Source of the DNA: Bacteroidales bacterium
Lineage (GTDB): Bacteria > Bacteroidota > Bacteroidia > Bacteroidales > FEN-979
DNA length: 64,000 nt
Direction: 5' to 3'
Assembly: GCA_023229525.1 (NCBI GenBank)
Contig: JALNZC010000017.1
Location: 12,137 to 76,136, forward strand
The first letter of the stretch is position 1, and every line of letters begins with the position of its first letter. The translations under genes and the position numbers were made by a program. A model generated the notes under the pieces. That model did no database searches, was not told the DNA's origin, and worked only from the letters and a program-made list of their open reading frames with translations. Shown piece by piece: positions 16,648 through 24,856 of the stretch.

Positions 16648-17724
16648 ATGCACCTCGACCAAAAAATCTCCCTTAAACCATTTCATACTTTCGGGATGGA
16701 AGTTGAAGCCCGGTATTTTATCGAGCCACGGACAAAAGAAGAAATTCTTACCCTGCTCAATTACAGGAATATGATCCATATGCCGGTTCTTATTCTTGGT
16801 GGCGGAAGTAACCTTTTATTTACAAAGGATTTCGATGGACTGGTAATCAGGATCAAATCAAAAGGGATCGAGGTTCACGAATCAGATCAGGATTATGTGA
16901 GAATAACGGTTCAGGCCGGGGAAGACTGGGACCCCTTTGTGCAGTTTTGTGTGGAAAGGAGATGGGCGGGACTTGAAAACCTTTCCCTAATCCCCGGAAC
17001 GGTTGGGGCAGCGCCTATTCAGAACATCGGGGCTTATGGCGTGGAAGTAAAAGAGACGATTGAATCGGTTCATTTCGTAGAAATCGATTCCGGCATTCAA
17101 AAACGGTTTACCAATGATGAGTGTGATTTTGGGTATCGTGAAAGCATTTTTAAAAAATCCCTGAAGGGAAAAATTATCATCCTCGACGTAACTTTCAGGC
17201 TTCTTAAAACATCCGCGATTGATATATCCAATCAGGAGCATCTCAAGCTTGATTATGGCCTGATCAGGGAAGAACTCTGGATGATGAACATTACCCGACC
17301 TGGGATTTCCGATGTCCGGGAAGCGGTTTGTGCGATCCGTCGCCGTAAACTCCCCGATCCGGCTAAAGTTGCCAATGCCGGAAGTTTTTTTAAAAATCCT
17401 TTCATCCCGGAAGAACAAAAAAATGTTCTGTGCGATCGCTTTCCGTCCATGCCTTGGTACCCGGAACAATTTGATGTTAAAAATGTCGGTTTAAATTCTG
17501 ATAACCCAGTGATGTTCAAAATCCCGGCTGCATGGTTAATCGAACAATGCGGATGGAAAGGTCATCGGGAAGGGGATGCCGGAGTTTATCCTGATCAGCC
17601 CTTGGTACTTGTAAACTATGGTAATGCCGGTTGTCAGCAGATACTTGACCTCATGAAAAGAATCATTGACTCTGTTTCTGACCGCTTCGGAATTATTCTG
17701 GAACCGGAGGTCAATATTCACTGA
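16648..17724 (+). CDS. murB: UDP-N-acetylmuramate dehydrogenase
   Basis: 358 residues, the length of type I (E. coli-like) MurB. It reduces UDP-GlcNAc-enolpyruvate to UDP-MurNAc with NADPH and FAD, early in peptidoglycan synthesis. FAD-binding segments: VLILGGGSNLLF, GLENLSLIPGTVGAAPIQNIGAYG and FGYRESIFK. The catalytic serine lies in NAGSFFKNP (Ser246), and the C-terminal AAWLIEQCGWKG with a glutamate (EPEVNIH) is present. Divergent from the GT4 gene. Confidence 0.97.
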   Translation: MHLDQKISLKPFHTFGMEVEARYFIEPRTKEEILTLLNYRNMIHMPVLILGGGSNLLFTKDFDGLVIRIKSKGIEVHESDQDYVRITVQAGEDWDPFVQFCVERRWAGLENLSLIPGTVGAAPIQNIGAYGVEVKETIESVHFVEIDSGIQKRFTNDECDFGYRESIFKKSLKGKIIILDVTFRLLKTSAIDISNQEHLKLDYGLIREELWMMNITRPGISDVREAVCAIRRRKLPDPAKVANAGSFFKNPFIPEEQKNVLCDRFPSMPWYPEQFDVKNVGLNSDNPVMFKIPAAWLIEQCGWKGHREGDAGVYPDQPLVLVNYGNAGCQQILDLMKRIIDSVSDRFGIILEPEVNIH

Positions 17725-17769
17725 TTAACGACTGGTCCTTATTAGTGATTGCCGGAGCCAATCCAGCGG

Positions 17770-18258
17770 TTACGGGACAAGCGTCCAAATCTTATTCTGG
17801 AAATTCCCGTTTTCAAAGTGTATTGAATCGCCGGTAGCTGAAGCCATCCATCCTGAGAAGGATCCTTTGGCCCATCCTCCCTGTCCTTCCCATAAAGAAA
17901 AAATTACCCGGAAAGGAGAAGTCGTCAGATCATAACGGGTTCCGGCTGCATCAATGAAAAAGCAAGAAAAACGGTATTCACCGGTTTGATATATATGCCC
18001 TATGAGGGGATCTCCGGGAATCCCGAATTTAATTTGTTCACTGGTCTCACTGTCAACATTCTTAAAGAACCTGCAACAATAAGTTGAAGAGGAACAAAAA
18101 TCTTTCGAAAAATTTGAGGCCGATGTATAATGTCTCTCAACGCCATCCAGCATAAAAGTCGTAAAAGGCACAGGTGGTGGAGGTTCCGGACTTTTCTTTC
18201 TACAGGAAACAGCTGCAATCGCCGCTATACAAAGAATGAGAAGGGTGAGTTTTTTCAT
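17770..18258 (-). CDS. Small lipoprotein, unknown function
   Basis: 162 residues with a clear lipoprotein signal peptide: MKKLTLLILCIAAIAAVSC with lipobox AVSC, followed by RKKSPEPPPPVP. The mature part is beta-rich with a CSSSTYCCRF cysteine cluster and no recognised motif. It is a single gene convergent with murB. No function is assigned. Confidence 0.75.
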   Translation of the reverse strand: MKKLTLLILCIAAIAAVSCRKKSPEPPPPVPFTTFMLDGVERHYTSASNFSKDFCSSSTYCCRFFKNVDSETSEQIKFGIPGDPLIGHIYQTGEYRFSCFFIDAAGTRYDLTTSPFRVIFSLWEGQGGWAKGSFSGWMASATGDSIHFENGNFQNKIWTLVP

Positions 18259-18484
18259 TGGAATTTCTTTTAAGATTAGACCTTAATTATTATCAACTAA
18301 ATATTTACATCATGATTGTCTCTGTGACTCCCCGGAAATGTGTCGTTACCACTGTCAGCAAATAAGTAACTCCGGATATTTTATTCCCAAAAGTAATAAA
18401 TTTCCACGGAATATTTTGATTCCATTTAATGCTGCACCTTCCATGATACCCGGAATATTTCAATATTGAATGAAATTATAAAAA
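18259..18484. other. Non-coding gap
   Basis: 226 bases between the lipoprotein and pyrD genes. AT-rich, with no ORF of note, no array and no clear terminator. It probably contains the lipoprotein promoter (minus strand), but no good TAnnTTTG match with a paired box was found. Confidence 0.4.
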
Positions 18485-19402
18485 CTATTCAGTTCGGAGC
18501 GCTCCGACAAGCTCTTTTATGGATGCGATTTTATGACGTTCCAGGTATTCTCGTATGCCTTCAACGATTTTTATGCTGGCCTGGGGATCGATGAAATTTG
18601 CAGTCCCTACCTGAATGGCTGAAGCACCCGCAAGGATGAATTCAATAGCGTCAGTGGCATTCATGATACCACCCAGACCAATGACGGGAACCGCAACGGC
18701 TTTATGGACTTGCCACACCATCCGGAGGGCTACGGGTTTGATGGCCGGCCCTGAAAGTCCGCCGGTGATGGTGGAAAGAACCGGACGCCGGCGTTCCGCA
18801 TCGATTGCCATCCCCAGCAATGTATTGATCAGCGTTATCACATCCGCACCTCCCTCAACCACGGCTTTTGCTATATCGGTTATGTGGGTCACATTGGGAG
18901 ATAGTTTAACCATAAGGACTTTTTTATAGACCTTACGCACTGCCGCCGTAACTTCGGTGGCCATGGCCGGGACTGTACCGAATGCCATGCCCCCCAGTTT
19001 CACGTTTGGACAGGAAATATTTAATTCGATTGCGGGTACCTTTTCGAGTTCATTGATTTGTTCGGCAACTTCCACGTATTCTTCCACTGTCGACCCCGAA
19101 ACATTGACAATGATATAGGTATCGAATTTTTTGACCTTCGGGTAGATCTCGCGGCAGAAATGGTCGACCCCTTTATTTTGCAATCCGACGGAATTCAGCA
19201 TCCCGCCGGTTGTTTCTGCCATACGTGGATAAGCATTGCCATCGCGGTTTTTCGCTGTAACCGCCTTGACAAAAATGGCTCCCAACTGGCCCGGATCCAA
19301 AAAATCAAGAAATTCTTCTCCGTAACCAAAAGTCCCCGAAGCCGTGGTGACAGGATTTCTGAATGTCAATCCTGCAATATCTACAGATAAATCACGCATC
19401 AT
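18485..19402 (-). CDS. pyrD: Dihydroorotate dehydrogenase, catalytic subunit (class 1B)
   Basis: 305 residues. It oxidises dihydroorotate to orotate with FMN in pyrimidine synthesis. Seen: NPVTTASGTFGYG, KAVTAKNRDGNAYPRMAETTGGMLNSVGLQN, the NISCPNVK segment that ends in the substrate loop, VKLSPNVT, and the phosphate-binding IGLGGI and GASAIQVGTANF. It lies just downstream of pyrK on the same strand, 72 nt away, so the NAD-dependent two-subunit enzyme is expected. A start one codon later (MRD) is equally good. Confidence 0.97.
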   Translation of the reverse strand: MMRDLSVDIAGLTFRNPVTTASGTFGYGEEFLDFLDPGQLGAIFVKAVTAKNRDGNAYPRMAETTGGMLNSVGLQNKGVDHFCREIYPKVKKFDTYIIVNVSGSTVEEYVEVAEQINELEKVPAIELNISCPNVKLGGMAFGTVPAMATEVTAAVRKVYKKVLMVKLSPNVTHITDIAKAVVEGGADVITLINTLLGMAIDAERRRPVLSTITGGLSGPAIKPVALRMVWQVHKAVAVPVIGLGGIMNATDAIEFILAGASAIQVGTANFIDPQASIKIVEGIREYLERHKIASIKELVGALRTE

Positions 19403-19408
19403 TCAAAT

Positions 19409-19440
19409 CTCCTATCTCCAATCTCCTATCCTTTATCTCT
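19409..19440. repeat. ctcctat heptad array
   Basis: CTCCTAT, CTCCAAT, CTCCTAT and CCTTTAT follow each other with a 7-nt period in the pyrK-pyrD gap, a few bases upstream of the pyrD start. Confidence 0.7.
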
Positions 19441-19474
19441 TTCTTATCCCTCCACCCGCAATCCACCTTAACGT

Positions 19475-20251
19475 TCACCATTTCAACCTTTTTGTATTAA
19501 ACACTGGTCCTTCCATGCAGACCCGCTCATTCCCTTTATCCGTAGGTGTTATACAGCACAGACAAACACCAAAACCACACGCCATGGTATTTTCCAGTGA
19601 GACCTCACAATCGATTTTGTGCCATCTGGCAATACGGGCTATCGATTTCATCATGGCATCAGGTCCACAACAGTAAATTTTCCTGAAATCCAGTTTTTCT
19701 TTTTGAAGAAGAGAATGATCAACTACCAGTCCTTTTTCTCCGGCAGTTCCATCATCGGTAGTGATAAACACTGTACCATATTTCGAATACTCTTCAATTT
19801 CAAATGTCTCTTCCTGTGACCTGAATCCAAGCAGAATGACCGGACGTATTTTTTGCTGGTTCAGAAATTGAGCCAGGAAAAGCAGCGGTGCAACCCCACA
19901 ACCACCTCCAACCAAAAGCACATCTTTAGTTGTAGGTATCGAAAACGAATTTCCAAGGGGATAGATCAGATTCAGTTTATCCCCTTCCTTGAGTAAACTG
20001 AGGTGTCGTGTACCCTGGCCTTTGATCTGGATCAGAAGCCGGAATCGTTTATTGGGGATATCTACAGAATGAATGGAAAAAGGTCTGCGAAGGAATGTAG
20101 ATGGCGAGTCTTTGACCAAAGCCTGAACAAACTGTCCTGGTAGCAATAGTGAAAAGGGTTGCTCCGATTGGAGTTCAAGCAAAAAATGACGCTGGTTGAG
20201 CCGTAAATTCCGGATTACGGTTAAGTCCTCAACATTTTTTTTGAAAACCAT
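19475..20251 (-). CDS. pyrK: Dihydroorotate dehydrogenase, electron-transfer subunit
   Basis: 258 residues. This is the FAD/[2Fe-2S] subunit that passes electrons from PyrD to NAD. Seen: FLRRPFSIHSVD (FAD loop), GTRHLSLLKEGDKLNLIYPLGNSF, VLLVGGGCGVAPLLFLAQFL (NAD-binding), YCCGPDAMMKSI, and the iron-sulfur cysteines in ACGFGVCLCC plus a later RVCMEGPVF. Upstream of pyrD in the same direction and divergent from the caspase gene. Confidence 0.96.
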   Translation of the reverse strand: MVFKKNVEDLTVIRNLRLNQRHFLLELQSEQPFSLLLPGQFVQALVKDSPSTFLRRPFSIHSVDIPNKRFRLLIQIKGQGTRHLSLLKEGDKLNLIYPLGNSFSIPTTKDVLLVGGGCGVAPLLFLAQFLNQQKIRPVILLGFRSQEETFEIEEYSKYGTVFITTDDGTAGEKGLVVDHSLLQKEKLDFRKIYCCGPDAMMKSIARIARWHKIDCEVSLENTMACGFGVCLCCITPTDKGNERVCMEGPVFNTKRLKW

Positions 20252-20345
20252 AGAACATGGATAGACCTGTCAACAAAAATAACCATAATCGGGAACACTT
20301 TGGGATTTATTTCTTATCTTTGGTTACGTAAAACCGGGAAATGTT

Positions 20346-22151
20346 ATGAAAAAGAATATTACAATTCTGATTTTATTTATTCTCCTGGGCCTGGGCCTGA
20401 ATGCCCAGAACCGCGGGATGAAAGCGGTGGAGATCCCTGTCGATGGTAAGCCGACAACACTTTACCAGGGTAGTTTTGCGCTTATAATCGGGGTATCCCA
20501 ATACAACAATGGTTGGCCTCAGTTGCCTGGTGTAAAGGATGAAGTTTCAACGGTAAAAGCCGCCTTAGAAATGAATGGCTTCAAGGTGGATGTGGTGATG
20601 GATCCCAATAAAAATGAACTTGACAAAGCTTTTACCGATTTCATTTCGAAAAATGGACAGGTCGTGGATAACCGCCTGTTGTTTTATTTCGCCGGTCACG
20701 GCTATACCGTGAAAACCAATTATGGTGAAGAACTTGGTTATATTGTACCCGTTGATGCACCCAACCCGAGTTATGACCTGGCCAAATTCCAGAGTCAGTC
20801 TATGGAAATGGCACAGGTTGAAATTTATGCCCGGCGACTCCAGGCCAAACATGCCCTCTTCATTTTCGACGCCTGTTTTTCAGGTTCACTATTTACCAGT
20901 ACACGGGCAGTTCCTGCCATTATCAATTATAAAACAACGCTTCCGGTAAGGCAATTCATCACCAGTGGCAGCGCGGACGAAATGGTGCCGGATAAAAGTG
21001 TTTTCGGTGAACAATTCGTCAGGGCCATCAGCGGCGAAGCGGATGTGGATAAAGATGGCTATGTAACCGGGAGTGAATTGGGCGATTTCTTGCAAAGCTC
21101 CGTTGTAAACTATTCACGGAATTCACAACACCCTCAATATGGAAAGATCCGGAGTCCGAATCTTGACAAAGGAGATTTTGTTTTCCCGATAGCAGGAGGG
21201 ACGACTGCCGCGACCGGAACCACGGTGGCCCGCACAGAGCCAAATCCTCAACCCGCAGCTGTTTCTGCCGAGGTCAAATCGATGGAAACACCGGTTGCCA
21301 AACCGGTGACAACAACTTCTTCAACCGAAAAATCATCAAAGAAACGAGGTAAGGATAAGAAGAGAATCAGCGAGGTCCCACCTCCCGTTGTAGCGATTCC
21401 CGATTCGAGACCAACCGAAGCCGTTAATCTTACCAATGATTTTATACCCATGGTATATGTACCGGGAGGCACTTTTAATATTGGAGAAAAAGTGTCCGGG
21501 GCCAGCCCAAAAGGTCCAAGTCGTCCGGGGGCTCCACGTATTGGTCCAGGTGCTATGTCAAAAGGACATCCGATTACCTTGAAAAGTTTCTATATCGGCA
21601 AATTCGAAATAACCCAGAAACAATGGAAAGAAATCTTAGGCAATAATCCAAGTACTTTTAAAGATTGTGAAAATTGCCCGGTGGAGCAGGTGAGTTGGGA
21701 GGACGTTCAGAATTTCCTCAATGCACTCAATCAAAAGACCGGAAAAAAATACCGGTTACCCACGGAAGCTGAATGGGAATATGCGGCCCTGGGTGGAAAT
21801 AAAAGTATGGATTTTATTTTTGCAGGCGGAAATAATGTAAAGCAATCGGGCTGGTCAAAAGCAAATGGAAGAAAGGCTACACATGTTGTAGGACAGTTAC
21901 AGCCCAATGAACTGGGAATCTATGATATGAGCGGGAATGTCCTTGAATGGTGCAGCGACTGGTTCAATCCCAGGTATTATTATGGCAGTCCGGTATCAGA
22001 TCCGCAAGGTCCGCGTATGGGCCAGGTTCGTTCGATACGGGGTGGAAGCTGGAAGTCTCATCCCGGAGAACTGAAGATCATTTTCAGAAAAGGAATAAAG
22101 CCGGGTGCCTCATACTCCGATGTCGGTTTTCGTATTGTTAGAGAAGAATAA
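20346..22151 (+). CDS. Secreted caspase-like (C14) protease fused to a formylglycine-enzyme-like domain
   Basis: 601 residues. Signal peptide about 1-20 (ends LNAQ). The caspase domain has catalytic His118 in FAGHGYT and Cys177 in FDACFSGS. Directly after it, residues 233-244 (DVDKDGYVTGSE) form a complete EF-hand-type calcium loop. A Pro/Thr/Lys linker (about 280-360) leads to an FGE/SUMF1 domain from about 369 (MVYVPGGTFNIGE; VEQVSWEDVQNF; RLPTEAEWEYA; MSGNVLEWC; RGGSWK; GFRIV). In most such proteins this fold is a binding or accessory domain. Acting outside the cytoplasm is implied by the signal peptide. First gene of a run of three; spacing to the next is 5 nt. Confidence 0.93.
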   Translation: MKKNITILILFILLGLGLNAQNRGMKAVEIPVDGKPTTLYQGSFALIIGVSQYNNGWPQLPGVKDEVSTVKAALEMNGFKVDVVMDPNKNELDKAFTDFISKNGQVVDNRLLFYFAGHGYTVKTNYGEELGYIVPVDAPNPSYDLAKFQSQSMEMAQVEIYARRLQAKHALFIFDACFSGSLFTSTRAVPAIINYKTTLPVRQFITSGSADEMVPDKSVFGEQFVRAISGEADVDKDGYVTGSELGDFLQSSVVNYSRNSQHPQYGKIRSPNLDKGDFVFPIAGGTTAATGTTVARTEPNPQPAAVSAEVKSMETPVAKPVTTTSSTEKSSKKRGKDKKRISEVPPPVVAIPDSRPTEAVNLTNDFIPMVYVPGGTFNIGEKVSGASPKGPSRPGAPRIGPGAMSKGHPITLKSFYIGKFEITQKQWKEILGNNPSTFKDCENCPVEQVSWEDVQNFLNALNQKTGKKYRLPTEAEWEYAALGGNKSMDFIFAGGNNVKQSGWSKANGRKATHVVGQLQPNELGIYDMSGNVLEWCSDWFNPRYYYGSPVSDPQGPRMGQVRSIRGGSWKSHPGELKIIFRKGIKPGASYSDVGFRIVREE

Positions 22152-22156
22152 TCCCC

Positions 22157-23689
22157 ATGAAACACATCCTTTTCTATTCCATCTTGCTTTTATTGAGTTT
22201 GGATGGCTTTACCCAGGCTCCGGCTTGGATCGATCCGGTAGAGCGGAAATCACAATATCCCGACAACCTTTATTTAACCGGATTTTCATCGGAAATGGTA
22301 AAAAAAGCAGTCAATCCCGACGAACTTCGTCAGAAACATCTAGGATTTGCGAAAACCCAGTTGGTAGAAACCATTCAAGTAAATATATCGAGTTCAGCCA
22401 CATTAAACCTTGAAAACCTGAATACCGAATCGCTTGAACATTTCAAGCAAGCGAGCGTTTCAACCTCTGAGGCACAATTATCCGGATTGAAAACAGAAGC
22501 CTGGTACGACGCGAAAAAAAAATCAGTGTATGCTTTCGCTTATATCAGGATCGCCGACCTGTTGAAAGCTTGTAAGGCAGATATGACTGAAAAATCGTTG
22601 CAGCTGAAAAAGAAAATTGAGTCTGGGGAAAACCATGCTAAGAATGGCGATATCGAGCAATCACTGAAAACATTTTATAATTGTTTCCCCCTTGTCAGGG
22701 AGATGGAAAATGATGAAGCGATCCTGGTCGCTATCGGAAAAGAACCTTTACCGGAACAAACTGATGATTATGAATTCCTGATCAATCAGCAAATCAGTGA
22801 CCTGAGGAAAGAAAAGCATGGTTCATTGGATGATGTTTGCCTGTTAATGGCAGATGGTTTAACACAGCAGCTTACAGGTAAAAACCTAGAAGGAAGTATC
22901 CGGATGGGATCCTTTACATTTCAGGATACCCATATGGGAAGTGAATTTTCTGCACGGCTTGCATCCAGTCTCGAGCAAAAAATAATTCACCAGGGATTTA
23001 ACCTGAAATCCCCCGAAACGCTTTATCGTGGTTTACAGGAAGATACTTCAGGCTATCTTCTTTCCGGAACCTACTGGAAAGAAGGTGAAAATATCAAGAT
23101 CATCAGCAATTTGCAGAATGTGAAAACACACGGTAACATCGCGGGCGTCGAAGAATTCCTTCCCCAGCAATGGTGTACCGATAATTCGGTCAGGTATATT
23201 GCAGATAACTATGATCAGGCATTGGTACGGAAGAAACAATTTTCGGAAAATGAAATTACAGGTGGAGGCCTTTTTGCGGACCTCTGGACAAACAGGGGGA
23301 AAGATAATCCGATATTTGCCAGAGGCGACACCATGCGGATCTATGTCAGGGTCGATCAGCCATGCTATATCCGTCTGATATATTATTTCTCGGATGGAAC
23401 AAAATCTTTACTGGCCGACAGCAGGTATTTAGGAGAGGACAAAATCAATAAACCCATTTTATTACCCGATTTGTTCGTTTGTGATGCTCCTTATGGCGCA
23501 GAAACCATACAGATGATCGCACAGACCATTCCATTTAAACCCCTGACGATCCGGTTAGAGAATGGCTACCAGATGATCCTCGATGATGTTGGCGCCATCC
23601 TGACCAATGTGAGGGGGATGAAAACGATAGGGAAAACCGAATTGTTCGGTGAAAAACGACTCGACCTTACAACCCTGTCAGACAAATAA
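22157..23689 (+). CDS. Exported LPP20-like/DUF4384-like protein
   Basis: 510 residues with a signal peptide (ends GFTQ). The N-terminal part (PAWIDPVERKSQYPDNLYLTGFS and the following KHLGFAKTQLVETIQVNIS) resembles the LPP20 family. The C-terminal part (FARGDTMRIYVRVDQPCYIRLIY, then YFSDGTKSLL) resembles DUF4384, a beta-sandwich domain often found attached to or next to bacterial caspase-like proteins. It lies between the two caspase-like genes with gaps of 5 and 6 nt, so it is probably a structural or regulatory partner of them. No catalytic residues are recognised. Confidence 0.85.
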   Translation: MKHILFYSILLLLSLDGFTQAPAWIDPVERKSQYPDNLYLTGFSSEMVKKAVNPDELRQKHLGFAKTQLVETIQVNISSSATLNLENLNTESLEHFKQASVSTSEAQLSGLKTEAWYDAKKKSVYAFAYIRIADLLKACKADMTEKSLQLKKKIESGENHAKNGDIEQSLKTFYNCFPLVREMENDEAILVAIGKEPLPEQTDDYEFLINQQISDLRKEKHGSLDDVCLLMADGLTQQLTGKNLEGSIRMGSFTFQDTHMGSEFSARLASSLEQKIIHQGFNLKSPETLYRGLQEDTSGYLLSGTYWKEGENIKIISNLQNVKTHGNIAGVEEFLPQQWCTDNSVRYIADNYDQALVRKKQFSENEITGGGLFADLWTNRGKDNPIFARGDTMRIYVRVDQPCYIRLIYYFSDGTKSLLADSRYLGEDKINKPILLPDLFVCDAPYGAETIQMIAQTIPFKPLTIRLENGYQMILDDVGAILTNVRGMKTIGKTELFGEKRLDLTTLSDK

Positions 23690-23695
23690 TACCGG

Positions 23696-24856
23696 ATGTT
23701 CCCAAAAACATTTTTCATCCTTACATTTCTCATCCTTTCTTTGAATTTCAGTGGATCGGCCCAACTTGGATATCAACCGACACGTATCAACATCAAGGGC
23801 AACAGTGTTATAGCCTATCAGAAAAGCTTTGCACTGGTGATTGGCGTTACCAACTACCAGAATGGTCTACCAAAACTGCAAGGGGTCAGTGTTGATATGG
23901 CCAATGTGAAACAGGCCCTTGAAGATCATGGTTTCAAGGTGACCCTTGTTCTGGATCCAGACTTGACAGAACTTGACAATGCTTTCTCAACATTTATCAA
24001 TACTTATGGTCAGGATACTGAAACCCGACTGCTTTTCTACTTTGCCGGTCACGGTTATACAATTAAAACCAAACTTGGTGAAGAATTGGGGTATATCGTC
24101 CCGGTGAACGCTCCGAACCCGACCCGGGATCCGGTTGGCTTCCAGAATATGGCCATGGAGATGTCACAGATTGAAATTTACACAAAGCGGATCAAAGCCA
24201 AACATGTCCTGTTCCTCTTTGATGCCTGTTTTTCAGGGTCGTTGTTTGCGACAGCAATGACGATACCCACTCCCATCAGTCAGAAAACATTGTTTCCGGT
24301 TCGTGAGTTCATCACCAGTGGAACCGCGGATGAACAGGTCCCTGACAAAAGCATTTTCTGCGCCCAGTTCCTTTTAGCCCTGAAAGGTGAAGCTGATATT
24401 GATAAGGATGGCTATGTGACCGGGACGGAGTTGGGAACCTTTCTTCAGTATAAGGTGATCAACTATTCCTATGAAACACAACATCCTCAGTTTGGGAAAA
24501 TCCGGAATCCCAATCTTGACAAAGGTGATTTTATTTTTGTTTTACCGACAGCCGAACCCCCGGTTGTGATGCAAACGGAGAATCCCGTTAATCCCCCTCC
24601 GACGGTCCCACCCGTCTTAATTAAAAAAGAAAAGCCTTTAACTGAGACCGGTGAACTTAAAGTTTTTTCAGAATATACAGGCGATCTGTATGTGGATGAT
24701 GTTTTTTACCAGACAATCGTTGAAAATGCAACCGTGCTCTTTTTCAACATACCCACCGGTAAACACCTTCTCCAATTCTATGGGCCTGTGAATGTTAAAA
24801 AAGAAGTTGTTGTGATTAAAGATCAAACCTGTGTCGTCAACTTCGAAAAGAATTAG
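23696..24856 (+). CDS. Secreted caspase-like (C14) protease with PEGA-like tail
   Basis: 386 residues, a paralogue of the caspase domain at 20346 (matching FALVIGVTNYQNG, HGFKV, LFYFAGHGYTIK and FITSGTADEQVPDKS). Signal peptide about 1-22. Catalytic His119 and Cys178 have exactly the spacing of the neighbour (59 residues). The EF-hand-like loop DIDKDGYVTGTE is at 234-245. The tail (about 320-386: GELKVFSEYTGDLYVDD ... FFNIPTGKHLLQFYG) looks like a PEGA domain, a beta-rich surface-binding module. The gene ends in a 4-nt convergent overlap with the next gene. Confidence 0.92.
   Translation: MFPKTFFILTFLILSLNFSGSAQLGYQPTRINIKGNSVIAYQKSFALVIGVTNYQNGLPKLQGVSVDMANVKQALEDHGFKVTLVLDPDLTELDNAFSTFINTYGQDTETRLLFYFAGHGYTIKTKLGEELGYIVPVNAPNPTRDPVGFQNMAMEMSQIEIYTKRIKAKHVLFLFDACFSGSLFATAMTIPTPISQKTLFPVREFITSGTADEQVPDKSIFCAQFLLALKGEADIDKDGYVTGTELGTFLQYKVINYSYETQHPQFGKIRNPNLDKGDFIFVLPTAEPPVVMQTENPVNPPPTVPPVLIKKEKPLTETGELKVFSEYTGDLYVDDVFYQTIVENATVLFFNIPTGKHLLQFYGPVNVKKEVVVIKDQTCVVNFEKN

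Noticed and set aside
20346..22151. Active sulfatase-modifying enzyme in the FGE-like domain
   Set aside because: The fold motifs are present, but no sulfatase gene is in the window and copper-binding cysteines were not recognised, so an accessory domain is more likely.
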